A stretch of 64,000 nucleotides of DNA. Origin: Symbiodinium natans (lineage: Eukaryota > Sar > Dinophyceae > Suessiales > Symbiodiniaceae). Of the stretch, positions 48,062-58,681 are shown one piece after another. The position numbers and the translations under genes were made by a program. The stretch is taken from NCBI GenBank assembly GCA_905221605.1, contig CAJNDS010000113.1, forward strand, positions 248,174-312,173, written 5' to 3'. The first letter of the stretch is position 1; every line of letters begins with the position of its first letter. The notes below the pieces were generated by a model. That model was not told the origin of the DNA. It did not search any database and saw only the letters and a program-made list of their open reading frames with translations.

Positions 48062-49142
48062 ATTCGCTGCCGCGACCATGAAGTTGATCTGCAAGACTGG
48101 GAGGACTGTCTGGAATATCTGGGATGGAAACGAAGGCTCCTTGGTTCTAGTAGGCCCCTGAAGCCTCCAAAAATGCAGCTGCCTCTGGTGATGTGCTACG
48201 CTTGTGCTCTAGAGGTGGAGGAAAAACAAGAACTTGACCCCGCACTAAAGAGCACTGACCGCAGGAGATTTCTTGCCATTCCTGAAGCCATGAACTCCCA
48301 GCGAATCACACACTACCGACCTGCAAGCTTCCGTCACTGCAGGAGTCAAGTTGTCTGTGGTCATCTTCTTCATCATGCGCATGGGTTTCGAGGAAACGTG
48401 TGCAGAGGACAGACACTCTTGCGAACGGGAACATTACAGTCTTCCTGAAACAATGCTCCCCAGGATGTGCCCGTGAAGCGTGTCCAGAAGAGGCTGCTGC
48501 ACACGCTGGCCCAGGCTATGGAAGGCCGCATGATGGAAGAGCTTCGGACAGAAATGCCACCGCCCAGCTCCAGGGATGCTTTCCACCCTGCAATGAGGCT
48601 GGGGCAGCAACGTTACATGTTTACTTTTCTCCTGAGGATTACAACATGTGCCTGATGCTGCTGCAGGGACGGTCGAACCATGAAAAAAGAAATGAAGCCA
48701 AAGCATGTTCTGTGCTTGGACCGCTGGTTTGCAAAATCCTCGGCTTTGGCAACATCCAAAGCGGATCACAGCACCTTGCAAGACCTGGGCCTCCTTGACA
48801 TTTGTCCTTCGCAAACCCACCGGCCGCTCTCCTGCATTCCTATAGGTAGCCAAGCACACATGTTCTGTTTGTGTGTCTGATGAATATGACCAAGGTTGGC
48901 CTCCGACTTTATGTTGAGATACTGTCGCAAAGCTTGCACGGTTGTGCACCAGGTCTGCCACGCAACAGACACACCGAATGTTGTCTGTGGTTATGCGTGA
49001 CAACAGGTGCTCGCGAAGATGAGATTCAAATCTGTCAACATCTTGTGCGACACATCGCCTAAGGGCCGCATGGACGTGCCATGGCTGAAAGAATGGGTTC
49101 AGGACACGCGTGGGTTTCCTTTTCTGGTACATCACTCCTAAA
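48062..49142 (+). CDS. several exons of unknown protein
   Basis: 48075-48340: QDWEDCLEYLGWKRRLLG, then MQLPLVMCYACALEVEEKQ. 48458-48610 after CTCCCCAG: VPVKRVQKRLLHTLAQAMEG. 48680-48790: MKKEMKPKHVLCLDRWFAKS. 49008-49142 after ACAACAG: VLAKMRFKSVNILCDTSPKG and PWLKEWVQDTRGFPFLVHH, then TAA. Acceptors are visible, donors less so. No domain recognised. Confidence 0.42.
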
Positions 49143-49212
49143 TTGTAACGAAACAACTGAGTTGTTTGTCCCGATCTTCACTGTCGACGAAACAGCTGTG
49201 TGCTGGGTTTTG

Positions 49213-49362
49213 CAGAAGATGTCGGACTTGAATGCAAGCACGGTGGACAAAGAAATTAAACAGGAAGAGCTGCAAAAGCTTTCAGATCAGATTTCGTCCA
49301 AGATGGTTGGCAAGGAAGGAACGGCAGTCACAACTGCGAAAATGACCCTTTGTAGCACTTAA
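49213..49362 (+). CDS. short helical exon
   Basis: After GTTTTGCAG: KMSDLNASTVDKEIKQEELQ, KLSDQISSKMVGKEGTA, ending TAA at 49360-49362. It could be a C-terminus. Confidence 0.4.
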   Translation, partial: QKMSDLNASTVDKEIKQEELQKLSDQISSKMVGKEGTAVTTAKMTLCST

Positions 49363-49398
49363 TTGCAAGCTGCGTTTATCGCAAGTACTTTCAAGCAG

Positions 49399-49763
49399 AT
49401 GCCAAAAACCAAGGCCAAAAACTGTGGCAAGAATCAGGCAGCAGCGCATTGCCTCCCGAGAGCAGCTCAGAGCTGTCCTGCACGTCCTTTCCTTGTGTGA
49501 AATCGCCGTGCAAGAACCCCAGAGCACGTTGGACGCTGTGAACCCGCTGGAGAATGAGCGCAGGGATTGTTATGATGGCCGGCCCTTTATCACCAACTTG
49601 AGCACCGGCCAGTTGCATTGGGCAGATGTTTCTGCAGAGGATGATTACAACAGAATCATCTTGTCGCCGGACGAGGGGGGTCCGCTCTACACGGCGTGGC
49701 AATTCTGCGCAATGCGGAACCTCCCCATTGGCTTCAACAGAGACGAATTGCAGCTCGGAAAAA
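49399..49763 (+). CDS. large exon of unknown protein
   Basis: After TTTCAAGCAG the frame is open to a GTAAGG donor at 49764. It reads ARIRQQRIASREQLRAVLHV, ENERRDCYDGRPFITNLSTG, QLHWADVSAEDDYNRIILSP and GPLYTAWQFCAMRNLPIGF. Strongly protein-like; a globular domain that I do not recognise. Confidence 0.55.
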
Positions 49764-49837
49764 GTAAGGTTGAACATTCTCAGTTCTTGTTCTGTGCAAT
49801 TCTTGATTGATGGTTCAATGCATGAAAGGCACAAGAT

Positions 49838-50090
49838 TCATGCCCATTTCAACAGAATGCTGTCCAGCACCAAGGGGGTCCGCAGAAACTCAGCTAGAAG
49901 CCGCTCGTGCAGTACCAACGACTCTGTCAGTCTTCTTGAAAAAAATCGGCAAGTAAGGAATGCAGGCCTTGACAGCTTGGGCCATGCGAGCTCGCAAGTG
50001 TCCTTGGAACACACACAAGATGGATTCATCGCTGAAGGATGCCCTGCAACGGTACTTGGACGTCGCACCCGGACTGCGTTCCTGAACAGT
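49838..50090 (+). CDS. exon interrupted by in-frame TAA
   Basis: After GGCACAAG one frame reads SAETQLEAARAVPTTLSVFL, then TAA (about 49956), then MQALTAWAMRARKCPWNTHK and LKDALQRYLDVAPGLRS to TGA. The stop lies in AAGTAAGG, so a very short intron (GTAAGG...GACAG, 26 bases) is one explanation and decay the other. Confidence 0.38.
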
Positions 50091-50158
50091 AACTCCCTGA
50101 AATGTATAATTTCGCTGTGTGCAGCAGTTCTGTCACGCAACTAAACAAGCTCTTTGCA

Positions 50159-51202
50159 GAACAAATTCAATTTCGAAACAATATCCTTTCTGTGACACTA
50201 ATGAGGCGCATGCCGATGATGTCCTTCAACAACTGTACGCCGCAGACATCCTGGCTGAGTTTCTTGGCAATTGCCGTTTCATGGATGTTTCTTCTTGAAT
50301 GTGCTCTTCCTTAAATAGCTAAGGAACAACATCGCTTACACGGACGACATGCAGCAGAACTTCAGCAATGTTGTGCAGGTTTTGAACAAAAACTACAAGT
50401 TACCCAGCTGAACTATGCCCCGCTGAACCTGTAAACAGCTATTCCACAACCCAGCCGCAGGAAGACGGGAACCCTGCACGAGTACAAGAGATGGTGCAGC
50501 TGGGGTATGACTGCAAGATCTTTCCAGTACACGGGAACCTTGCTTGTCATGCTATGGACAGCTATGGAAGAAACTCGTCACGCAATGAACCCTCCCTCTT
50601 GTCTGGAACTCGGGGTGACTGCAAGAACAGGTGATCTGGCTTGAACAAAGTAAGGAAGGAAGAAACCCCTTTGCCGACTGTGCCAAGCCCACTGACGAGA
50701 AGTCCTCGCAGTATGAGCGGGTCATGCAATTGTGCATGAAGGACACGTTGTGCTGGTTGAACCTTGCATGATCGTGCTATGCGCCCAGAACTCACACGCA
50801 GGCCCTCTTGGATGAGACAGGCCACGCTCTCTATGAGGCGGTGAAGCCCCTGTGCAACCCATTCTGCGACATGACGTTGAAGTTGGTTTCTTGGACTGTC
50901 TAAACCAAGAACTCTTGCACGCATCTGTTTTTTTCTGACTGTCTTCCCGGTTTGCTGCTTTGTCAGAGAATGCACAAGCAGCCAAGCAACGCTCGGTGAA
51001 CGATCTTCTCTCCCTGCACCGACACACACTCTTCGTGAACGGGCCCGGCTTCGAGGAGAGCATCAAAGCAATGACTGAGGAAGCTTTCTCAATGAGAGCT
51101 CTGAAACGTCTCAAGTTTCCGAGCGATGTCATCATGGCAACGCCGCCGCCGGATGTGCAGGCTTCTCGGGTGCAAAGTGTCGCGAATGTAGCAGACGTGT
51201 AG
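50159..51202 (+). CDS. six consecutive exons of unknown protein
   Basis: 50160-50268: CDTNEAHADDVLQQLYAADI. 50325-50389: NNIAYTDDMQQNFSNVVQ. 50462-50628: TLHEYKRWCSWGMTARSFQY and LLVMLWTAMEETRHAMNPP, donor GTGATC. 50690-50771: TDEKSSQYERVMQLCMKDT. 50800-50901: ALLDETGHALYEAVKPLCNP. 50954-51202 after CTTTGTCAG: SVNDLLSLHRHTLFVNGPGF and ALKRLKFPSDVIMATPPPD, ending TAG. All on the plus strand with AG acceptors. I recognise no domain; the layout resembles one multi-exon gene. Confidence 0.5.
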
Positions 51203-51317
51203 TGTCTGTGCACACAGAAGAAACATATGTGCAACTGACACGCCTGCGTCTAGGCTCCATAGCTCAAAAAAAACCATTTCTGGAGTCGCAGGTGTAGGGA
51301 ACCGACACTACGCAGCC

Positions 51318-51620
51318 ATGGCCGAAAAAACACCCACTGACAGTCCAGAACAAGTTCTTCGCTTGGCCAAGTGGGCACGCTTCCTGTCTACGCACAAGAG
51401 GAAACCGGAGTACGTGTACGTGATGACGAATCTCCCAAGGTTTCGTGAGGCCACGGGCCGAGACGTGAGCCCTCCTGTGACACCTAGACTTGATGACACG
51501 ACATCAAAGAGAAGACGTGAGGCAGCTGCCTGTGTGTGGAGACAAAAAACCACCCACCTGTACAGTGTCATGTCAGAGTTCCTGGGAACCAGTGTGGAGT
51601 CAGACGCAACAGTGATCTGA
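51318..51620 (+). CDS. single-exon or terminal ORF, 100 codons
   Basis: ATG at 51318 (MAEKTPTDSPEQVLRLAKW) stays open to TGA at 51618-51620. It reads FLSTHKRKPEYVYVMTNLP, RLDDTTSKRRREAAACVWR and SVMSEFLGTSVESDA. Basic, helical. Upstream has no CCGTAGCCATTTTGGCTCAAG leader relic. Confidence 0.5.
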   Translation: MAEKTPTDSPEQVLRLAKWARFLSTHKRKPEYVYVMTNLPRFREATGRDVSPPVTPRLDDTTSKRRREAAACVWRQKTTHLYSVMSEFLGTSVESDATVI

Positions 51621-52461
51621 AGCGAGCAATGTCTGCCAGTTTGAGCTGCATCATAATTCGCTTAGTTCTAATTCGACAAATTCAGGTGTGAACACTCTTT
51701 TCTTGCCAGGGATTTGCGTACAAGTCAACTGGCTCACACCGCCAAGCAGCAAGGCTAGAGAACATGCTCCGAAAGAGTCGCTGAAGTAGTGGTGAATGAA
51801 GCTTAAGCTATGAGGGGAATATTTTCCCCAACGGTCAAGGCAGGCCAGTGTGTTTTTGTTTTAGCATAACAAGGAAGGACAGCAAACAAAGCTCAGAGTC
51901 ATAAGACGCAGGTGGGGCACTGCGAGCCAGCAGTCACGATACATCACAAGTCTAAGGAATGTAATCGGAGTGTAGCCGTGTAACAACAATACTTGGTGTT
52001 CACTATAACAAGGCACTTTTTGTTTCAATTACTTTGTAGGTCGATACGTTAGCAACTTCGGTTTTTTAACATTTAATTTCCCCACTTAGACTTACATTCC
52101 TACTGGCATGGAGACTGCCCTGTACTCGAGCGTAGCAGCTAATCTGCTCTGCTACTGGCGAATAAAAAACGCCAATGTCCTAGACAACGTTGACATGGGA
52201 TAAAAGACATGAGAACGCAAACTAAAGGATTGGTTCCAGTTTAGTGAAGCGAGTCTCCATTTGCTAAGCGTGTGGTGATAATTTACATTCCTGCAGAAAC
52301 CATATACACAACACTGCTTTAGAGAAGGTGAATGTAGAAGGTGTTGCTGGCATGGATTTAGTTGCTACTGAACTAGCAGAGGGTAAAGTCGCAACAAAGA
52401 ATGAAAGCAAGCCACTGGAACCTGCTTTGGGAGCTATCGCAGTGAAATCCATGCAACTAAG
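51621..52461. other. gene-free interval
   Basis: 840 bases with moderate AT content, no telomere repeat and no supported exon. The minus-strand frame at 52264-52842 mostly shadows the plus-strand exon starting at 52462. Confidence 0.5.
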
Positions 52462-53357
52462 GTGTTCGAGATCAAAGCAGCCATGGGCTCCACCGATGAG
52501 GCATTGCTGAACGATTATGTGCTTACTTGGATGGCAGCTCTGTTTGAGCTCACAATGTACGCTCGTTACCTTCGTTCCTCGCCTGCCAAACTGGCATTGC
52601 TGGTTCTTCCGGACGATGGCGCTGAGCACTACCAGAAGCAAGTGCAGGAACGGGTGCTGCAAGAGTGCCAAAAGGAATGGCAGACAATCTTGGCTTTGGA
52701 AGAGCACCCCGTGATGAACAACGTTTTGAAAAAACTTTGTCCACACACCCGCTTCCGCTGCCTTCGCGAGCCGCTGACATGTCTGGAGCAGCACAGCTTC
52801 AAGATGTCGGACGATGTTCGGGAGATGATCCTGGCTTGGCATCCAAAGGTGTCACATTCCGCGAACGTGGAAGGTGTCTTCAACGGCCTGGAGGACACAG
52901 TCAAACGGGCAATGAAGAGCAACAACCCCAGCCTGCCCAACATACAATGCTCCGCAATCAGAGCTGTCCACCGCAAGTTGTGCCAGGGAGACGCAAGCCC
53001 TCAAGGTGTGGCTCTGGCCCCGCCTGATTTTGAAGGCCAAGAGATCCGAAACATTCGGCCGAACGTGTTCAAGCCGGAATCCTTTCAGGGGAGCACCTGT
53101 CCTCATTCAAGGAAGACGTTTACTGTTGCGTGCACTCTGTCGGGTGTACTGACATTGCCGAACGTGGAAAACCTGTAGTTAATGATTTAAGGCCAATCCG
53201 TGTCATGACAGTCTCATGACCGATTATCGCTGCAGGCTCCCTGTTCCGCATGGAAGACATCCTCAAGCCTTTCGGCAGCACATCGGCCTTCTACCACAAC
53301 AAGGTCAACCTCAACTATCTTCGGGCCTTCATCCTCGCATCGGAGATCCTTCTCTGA
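52462..53357 (+). CDS. hAT-like transposase C-terminal region, two exons
   Basis: Exon 52462-53100 after CAACTAAG reads VFEIKAAMGSTDEALLNDY, QECQKEWQTILALEEHPVM, LEQHSFKMSDDVREMILAW and HSANVEGVFNGLEDTVKRA, SLPNIQCSAIRAVHRKL. Exon 53236-53357 after GCTGCAG reads LFRMEDILKPFGSTSAFYH and LNYLRAFILASEILL, then TGA. The HSANVEGVFN...NIQCSAIRAVHRKL segment parallels the hAT dimerisation domain (S-ER-x-FS, then a conserved helix). No zinc finger or catalytic block is seen nearby, so it may be a domesticated or partial transposase; that is inference from motif shape. Confidence 0.5.
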
Positions 53358-53376
53358 TGTTTGGTTTATAGTTGCA

Positions 53377-53631
53377 TTGAAACTACATTTGCAATCCTTA
53401 ACAAACTTTGTTTGTCAGCCAAGGCAAGGAATGGATCCTTTCCAGTGCTACGATGAACAGTTCTGGGTTGGTGGGTTGCTTCAGGCAGGCATGCTGTTCA
53501 GAACAGCAGACAAATGGTTCCTAGCACTGGGGACCACGCCTGCCCTGGTGCACGCAGCTGGTCCACATATAGCTGCTTCATCTAGACTGTGTAAATGTAG
53601 CGGTCCAGATCCCCTTCTAGTTTGCGGCTAA
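53377..53631 (+). CDS. exon-like frame
   Basis: Reads GMDPFQCYDEQFWVGGLLQ and FRTADKWFLALGTTPALVH in one frame, with TTGTCAG upstream. The last third runs into two copies of a 25-base repeat and is probably not coding. Confidence 0.4.
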   Translation: MKLHLQSLTNFVCQPRQGMDPFQCYDEQFWVGGLLQAGMLFRTADKWFLALGTTPALVHAAGPHIAASSRLCKCSGPDPLLVCG

Positions 53632-53673
53632 TCCGCACACAATCCTCGTCTAGTTTGCGGCTAATCCGCACAC
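53616..53673. repeat. two copies of a 25-base hairpin word
   Basis: TCTAGTTTGCGGCTAATCCG-CACAC occurs at 53616 and again at 53649 (offset 33). Each copy holds the stem TGCGG...CCGCA. Confidence 0.85.
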
Positions 53674-53745
53674 TACTGTGCAAGCTTGCACTCGATGGCA
53701 TTGCTGCCCGAAAAAAATCTGAGTTTGGACATGGTGTAAACTAAG

Positions 53746-53922
53746 GCCGTGATGCTGGAGGAGGCAGACATACAGTTCAAGGGACCTTTGCCACCGGTGC
53801 TCAACGACGAAAGGAAGGTGGAGATGGCAGATGCTGCTGTGAAGGGGCGGGATCCGCTCAAAGATGGTGAAGCAGTGAATTCTTTGGCCATATGCACGCG
53901 ACGGCTGCTGTGTCGGCAATGA
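53746..53922 (+). CDS. exon of unknown protein
   Basis: After GTAAACTAAG: AVMLEEADIQFKGPLPPVL, NDERKVEMADAAVKGRDPL, KDGEAVNSLA, with TGA at 53920-53922. It begins the last multi-exon locus of the island. Confidence 0.45.
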   Translation, partial: AVMLEEADIQFKGPLPPVLNDERKVEMADAAVKGRDPLKDGEAVNSLAICTRRLLCRQ

Positions 53923-54018
53923 TGTCTAAGAGTTGATGTCGCAAGCTTTGCTGTTAACTGCCTTGTTTGCAATACTCAGCCCCCTGATCCACGAGATGAT
54001 TGTGGACCTTCGCAAGGC

Positions 54019-54537
54019 ATGGGATGTTTCATGATGACTGTCAAAGGCTTCCCTGAACTTCAGTGTCCTGCAGTGATGATTGTTCGATTTTCGAAGCATG
54101 CGAAACAGGTCCAGATATTCGATTTCACAATGCACTGGGTTCAGGGCCGGTTGACCTCCAAATTGGCAGCATCGCTCCTGTTTCGTCGAGGCTTGCATGG
54201 CCACACATTGCTGGCTGCTTTGATTCGGGACCATCGCATCCTCAAGGTGACTGCAGATGGACTCTCGAAGCTCTTGGACGCTTACGCTGTTCGGATGAGA
54301 CGAAACTCCTCAAAGTCAGCCAAGATTCGTGGGCTGATGGCCACTGATGAAATCCGGGAGTTTTGCACCGACGAAGAACTAGCTGCACTCGACAAGGCCC
54401 TGGACGAGCACGACAAGAAGCGCAGAAAAATGAAGGTGCCAGACAATGTTGACGGAGAAGAAGAGGATGCTCAGGAAGCTACAAGGCTGCAAACAGTATG
54501 GACACCGCCTGTTCATCCACTGTTTACCACACATTGA
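54019..54537 (+). CDS. exon with SAP-like helix pair and acidic tail
   Basis: The C-terminal two thirds read HTLLAALIRDHRILKVTADG, LSKLLDAYAVRMRRNSSKS and KIRGLMATDEIREFCTDEE, then ALDEHDKKRRKMKVPDNVDG with acidic residues. The L-x-x-LLD-x-Y...S-KSAKIRGLM pattern is reminiscent of a SAP DNA-binding helix pair (inference). In the first third another frame (IFEACETGPDIRFHNALGSG) is equally protein-like, so an intron may start near 54180. It ends TGA or splices on. Confidence 0.48.
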   Translation: MGCFMMTVKGFPELQCPAVMIVRFSKHAKQVQIFDFTMHWVQGRLTSKLAASLLFRRGLHGHTLLAALIRDHRILKVTADGLSKLLDAYAVRMRRNSSKSAKIRGLMATDEIREFCTDEELAALDKALDEHDKKRRKMKVPDNVDGEEEDAQEATRLQTVWTPPVHPLFTTH

Positions 54538-54567
54538 AATACAGATACAAATATCACTAAGGCTGAA

Positions 54568-55408
54568 GAAGCAGAGATGAATGAACAGGATCCGGGAATG
54601 ATGCTGGCGCAGCAGATGGTGTCTGAAATGGGCGAAGGTGAAGAGGACAGGTGCAAAACACGTACTGCCCCATATGCAGACAGCCTAGCTTTGAAGTCTG
54701 CTGCTATCGCAACCCATCAGTGAGTACTTGGTAATAGTGAACCAGGCCCAATTCGGTGCCTGAATGTAGGGTGCCAACATGTAGATTTCTACAGGAACAT
54801 GAGCTTTCACCAGCGTTTTCTTTCACAAACTGTCCCTGTCAGGATGGCAGCGACAAAGAGCAAGAGCAGCCTGCGCAGGAGGCTGAGATGGAAGCAGCCA
54901 GCAGGGAAACAGGTGAGGCAGCTTCAAGCTCACAGAGGCCTGCCCAGAACGAGACACAGGAGAGACAGAGGGAGAGCAGGAAGTTGCTGAGCAAAGCCAC
55001 AACGATCCCGCCCTGGCTCCGCGAGATGTTTGATGTGCCAGATGGTGTTGTCCCGTGGCACGTGCAGCACAAGGCCAAGGTTTTGCCGCACTTCCAAGTC
55101 CGGCTTCCAGCAGATGTCACCCACGAGGGCAAGTATCACATGCAATGAATTCAGCAATCTTTTGACAAATCGCATAGGTGTAGGGAATAATTATATGTGT
55201 CCTTCGACTTGTGATGCAAGAAGAAAGACTGAGGCAGTCGACTTCGGCAAGTTACAACCCCGAGGTCCAGCAAGACATTTTGGACAGAGGTGCAACGACA
55301 ATCCAGTTGATGCCTGCTCGACAACGTTCCATGCTGCAAGCATGGTTCATGGTTGTTACCTGGGCGCAAGAGGCGCTCAAACGAAAAAGGCGCAAGACCA
55401 ATGCCTGA
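54568..55408 (+). CDS. C-terminal exons of the last island gene
   Basis: 54568-54720 after CACTAAG: AEEAEMNEQDPGMMLAQQM and VSEMGEGEED, ending at GTGAGT. 54841-55146 after CTGTCAG: GSDKEQEQPAQEAEMEAAS, RESRKLLSKATTIPPWLREM and FDVPDGVVPWHVQHKAKVL, PHFQVRLPADVTHEGK. 55211-55408: ERLRQSTSASYNPEVQQDIL, PARQRSMLQAWFMVVTWAQE and a basic end KRKRRKTNA, TGA. The first join is one base off with GT-AG, although CAG stands at both borders. Probably the same gene as 53746-54537. Confidence 0.5.
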
Positions 55409-55661
55409 AACGACAGATTCATGTGGAAAAAAGGACAATGGCTGACCGGTGCCAATGTGCGGTCTAACTTTAATACTCATGAGTCTTTTGGTGGTTTCTT
55501 TGTCTGCTCCGTTCGTTTTAAAAGTTGTAAGCCTAGAGGCTGAGTCTCAAAGATTGTGCTGTTTGGTCACAGCAATCACCTTAAATACACAGGGCCCATG
55601 CAGAACCATATTCCCATCTACCACCCAGTTTCATCCAGCATTGCTTTGGAAAGCTATGACT
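55409..55661. other. 3' flank of the island
   Basis: About 250 bases without a supported gene. The stretch ends where CCCTAAAACCCTGAAACCC begins at 55662. Confidence 0.6.
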
Positions 55662-55692
55662 AAAACCCTAAAACCCTGAAACCCTAAACCCT
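55662..55692 (-). repeat. 8-base variant units at the right island border
   Basis: CCCTAAAA, CCCTGAAA, then canonical CCCTAAA. The same variant types, in the same orientation, border the left side (37034-37410). Confidence 0.85.
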
Positions 55693-56309
55693 AGAAAATT
55701 CGGGGGTCTAGGGCTCAGGGCCTGCTCTTGGCATCTCCACCGCTCCTCCTCGATCGCCTTGGGTCACGACTAGGGCTTAGGGTTTAGGGTTTAGGGTTTA
55801 GGGTTTAGGGTTTAGGGTTTAGGGCTTAGGGTTTTGGGGGGTTTAGGGTTTTAGGGGTTTAGTGTTTTAGGGTTTGGGGGTTTTGAGGGTTTTAGGGCTT
55901 AGGGGGCTTCAGGGGTTTAGGGGGTTTAGGGTGCTTAGGCTTAGGGACCCTGTGCTAACAAAGGGTGTTTAGGTTCTCGAGCTAAACCTGTGGCTTCAGG
56001 CGTGGGGCTTAGGTGTTTCTGGTGACAAGACATGAAGATATGTAAGGATATCACAGGTACAATACTTCGCTGGAGACGAACGACCGAGCAGACAACGGAA
56101 TACACATACGTATAGGCAACATACTGTACATCTCCGCAATAGGTACATAATATGACTCAGAAGCATCCCCGCTTCTCTGCCCATCTATGTGGCCATATAT
56201 TAATTTAAACATAATATGTATACATATATATATATACATACGTTTATGTGCCTATGCTTTTTCAGACCCTAACACTTGAAACATCCCTAAGCCCAAACCC
56301 TCAACCCTA

Positions 56310-56411
56310 AACACCTACACTCAACACCCTCATCCATACCAACCACACAGCGGAGAGGACGGGCTGCACCCTGCACACACAGTACACGTGCAGCTCACGT
56401 TGCATCATGTG
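56310..56411 (-). CDS. short ATG-initiated frame
   Basis: Near 56411 the minus strand opens MMQRELHVYCVCRVQPVLS and runs 33 codons to TAG. It crosses an AC-rich stretch. The AT-rich stretch to its left (56020-56260) holds (TA)n and no gene. Confidence 0.2.
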
Positions 56412-57829
56412 TGAGGGGTTCAGAGGGTTTCTTTGCTTAGGGCCTTAGGCGTTGAGGGCTTGAGGGGCTTCGCTTTAGGGGTTTTGGGCCATGATAAGAC
56501 GGCGGCCACGTAATCTAGATCCAGGGTTTAGGGTTTAGGGTTTAGGGTTTAGGGTTTAGGGTTTAGGAGTACTAACCTAGGACTAAAAAGGGTGTTACGG
56601 GACTAATAATAGTTTTAGGCCCGGGCTTGGGTTTCACAGGGCTAAACCCTCAACTTCTGCCTGCTCCCGCTGGTCCAGGCCACATTTGGCAAGGTCCTGG
56701 TGATGTAACAAACCCTAAACCCTAAACCCTAAACCCTAAACCCCTACTAAACACAGCCAGAATTTAAGCCTGTAAGCCTACAAACCTATAAGCCTATAAC
56801 CCTACAACCCTATAGCCCTAAACCCTCAACCGCCCTGAAGCCTAGCTCCCCCCTAGATACAACGCTGCATCCGTATCCCCAAAAGAAAGCGGAAGCCCTG
56901 AGGCCTCAACCCTGGATTCTGAAGACAGGGTTTAGGGTTTAGGGTTTAGGGTTTAGGGTTTAGGGTTTAGGGTTCAGGGTTCAGGGTTTAGGGTTCAGAC
57001 AGGATTTGGGGTTTAGGGTGTAGGGTCGCCTGAAAAGCTTCATCTGTCCGGGTTTTGTGGCTTCGGCTTCTCTCTGTCAGAGAATCAGATGGGTCGTAAA
57101 GTCATCGCAGAGCTTTAAGCCCTAAACCCAGCCTAACCTCTAAAACTCTCAACCCTGAACTCCAACACTCTGGACTCTAAACCCTGAACCCTGAAAACGA
57201 AACTCTAGACCCTAAACCCTAAACCCTAAACCCTAAACCCTGAACCCTGAACCCTGAACCCGAGACCCTAGGCCCTGAACTGTGAACTCTACACCCCGAA
57301 CCTAGCAGGACAAGGGCCCTGACTTGAGCTAGAAGCACAGTTGCCCCAGTGATATCCCGATGTAGAAGTACTCCTAGAAGTACCTAATCCTAAACCCTAA
57401 ATCCTCAACTCCAACTCCCTTAGGGTTTATAGGGTTTAGGGCTTGTGACGGCTTATGGTTTGAGGCCTATTTAGGAACTGGGATTTAGGGTTTAGGGTTT
57501 AGGGTTTAGGGTTTAGGGTTTAGGGTTTAGGGTTTAGGGTTTAGGGTTTAGGGATTTAGGGCTGGGGGTGTAGGGCGTTGTTGGGTTTGGGGCTTCAGGT
57601 TTTGGGCTAGGGGTTGAGGGTTGCTAGACCACAGAGCCCTCAACCCTAAACCCTAAACCCTAAACCCTAAACCCTAAACCCTAAACCCTAAATGAAGGGA
57701 TGATAAGGAAACTACCACCGAAAAAGAAAATCCGGGCCGAGTCTGGGTCTTAGGCGGATGGTTTAGGGTTTAGGGTTTAGGGTTTAGGGTTTAGGGTTTA
57801 GGGTTTAGGGTTTAGGGTTTAGGGTTTAG

Positions 57830-58137
57830 GGCACCGCTCCATCGATTGGCTGCTGGAGTTCCATGCCATCGCCATGTTTTGCAACAGGTTTCTGGGGAAG
57901 GGCTCACCTTTCGCAACGCAAGGCCCCGCTGCGTTTGTTGGGCTTGGGGTTCAGGGTTCAGGGTTCAGGGTTCAGGGTTCAGGGTTCAGGGTTTAGGGTT
58001 TAGGGTTTAGGGTTTAGGGTTTAGGGTTTAGGGTTTAGGGTTTAGGGTTTAGGGTTTAGGGTTTAGGGTTTAGGGTTTAGGGTCTGAAAATGGGCACCCT
58101 ACGAGAGTTCAAAGAGAAGTCGGCGTGGGGTTACTAA
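57830..58137 (+). CDS. two-exon model with a long variant-repeat intron
   Basis: Exon 57830-57948 after TTTAG reads HRSIDWLLEFHAIAMFCNRF and LGKGSPFATQGPAAFVGL up to GTTCAGGG. The 132-base intron is six TTCAGGG units and then TTTAGGG units. Exon 58081-58137 joins in phase 0 (GLKMGTLREFKEKSAWGY) and ends TAA. All three frames of exon 1 are open, but only this one fits the second exon. No start assigned. Confidence 0.45.
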
Positions 58138-58580
58138 GCGAAGATAGGGCCTACATAGGAGCTAGTAGGAACTGATTCTCCGTGTCACGGGCCTGAGGAA
58201 CAGCATTAACACTCTGAGCCCTTCTTATCAGGGCTTGATATATAATGGTTGTGGACACATATCACATAACAATAACTAGCAATCTACATGACCTTTATTG
58301 CAAACAAAGGCTTACTTCAAGAGAAGGTGAACAATATGAACGATCAGAACAGCTCACGAATGCTAGCAATGAATGACAGGACTAAGAACCTAAACCCAAA
58401 CCCTAAACCCCAGACCCTAGACCCTATAAACCCTAGACTCTAAACTTTGCACAGCAGGCCCTGCGGTCCAACGCCTTTGTAGCTCTGTGAATCAAAACCT
58501 TCTCAGGCCGTAAACGGCCCTAAGCCCTATCAAACCCTAATGTGTTCCCCTGAGGGTCCATGGTGCGGGGTTTTGGCCTT

Positions 58581-58681
58581 ATGGGGTCCATGTACTTCTA
58601 TGGTACATGCCTGGGCCCTAAAGTCAAATGGTAAGCCGTTAAGACCCAGTACATACTTCATAGGTACATGGACCTTTAGGG
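58581..58681. mobile_element. MITE-like inverted repeat
   Basis: ATGGGGTCCATGTACTTCTA at the left is mirrored by TTCATAGGTACATGGACCTT at the right. The word GGGTCCATGTACCT also occurs alone at about 10188. Confidence 0.6.

Noticed and set aside
51241-51317. Spliced-leader relic before the ATG at 51318
   Set aside because: The stretch GGCTCCATAGCTCAAAAA only loosely recalls the dinoflagellate leader; the order and most bases differ. No other leader-like sequence was found.
52264-52842. 192-codon minus-strand frame
   Set aside because: It mostly mirrors the plus-strand exon from 52462, which has better motif content and strand consistency with all neighbours.
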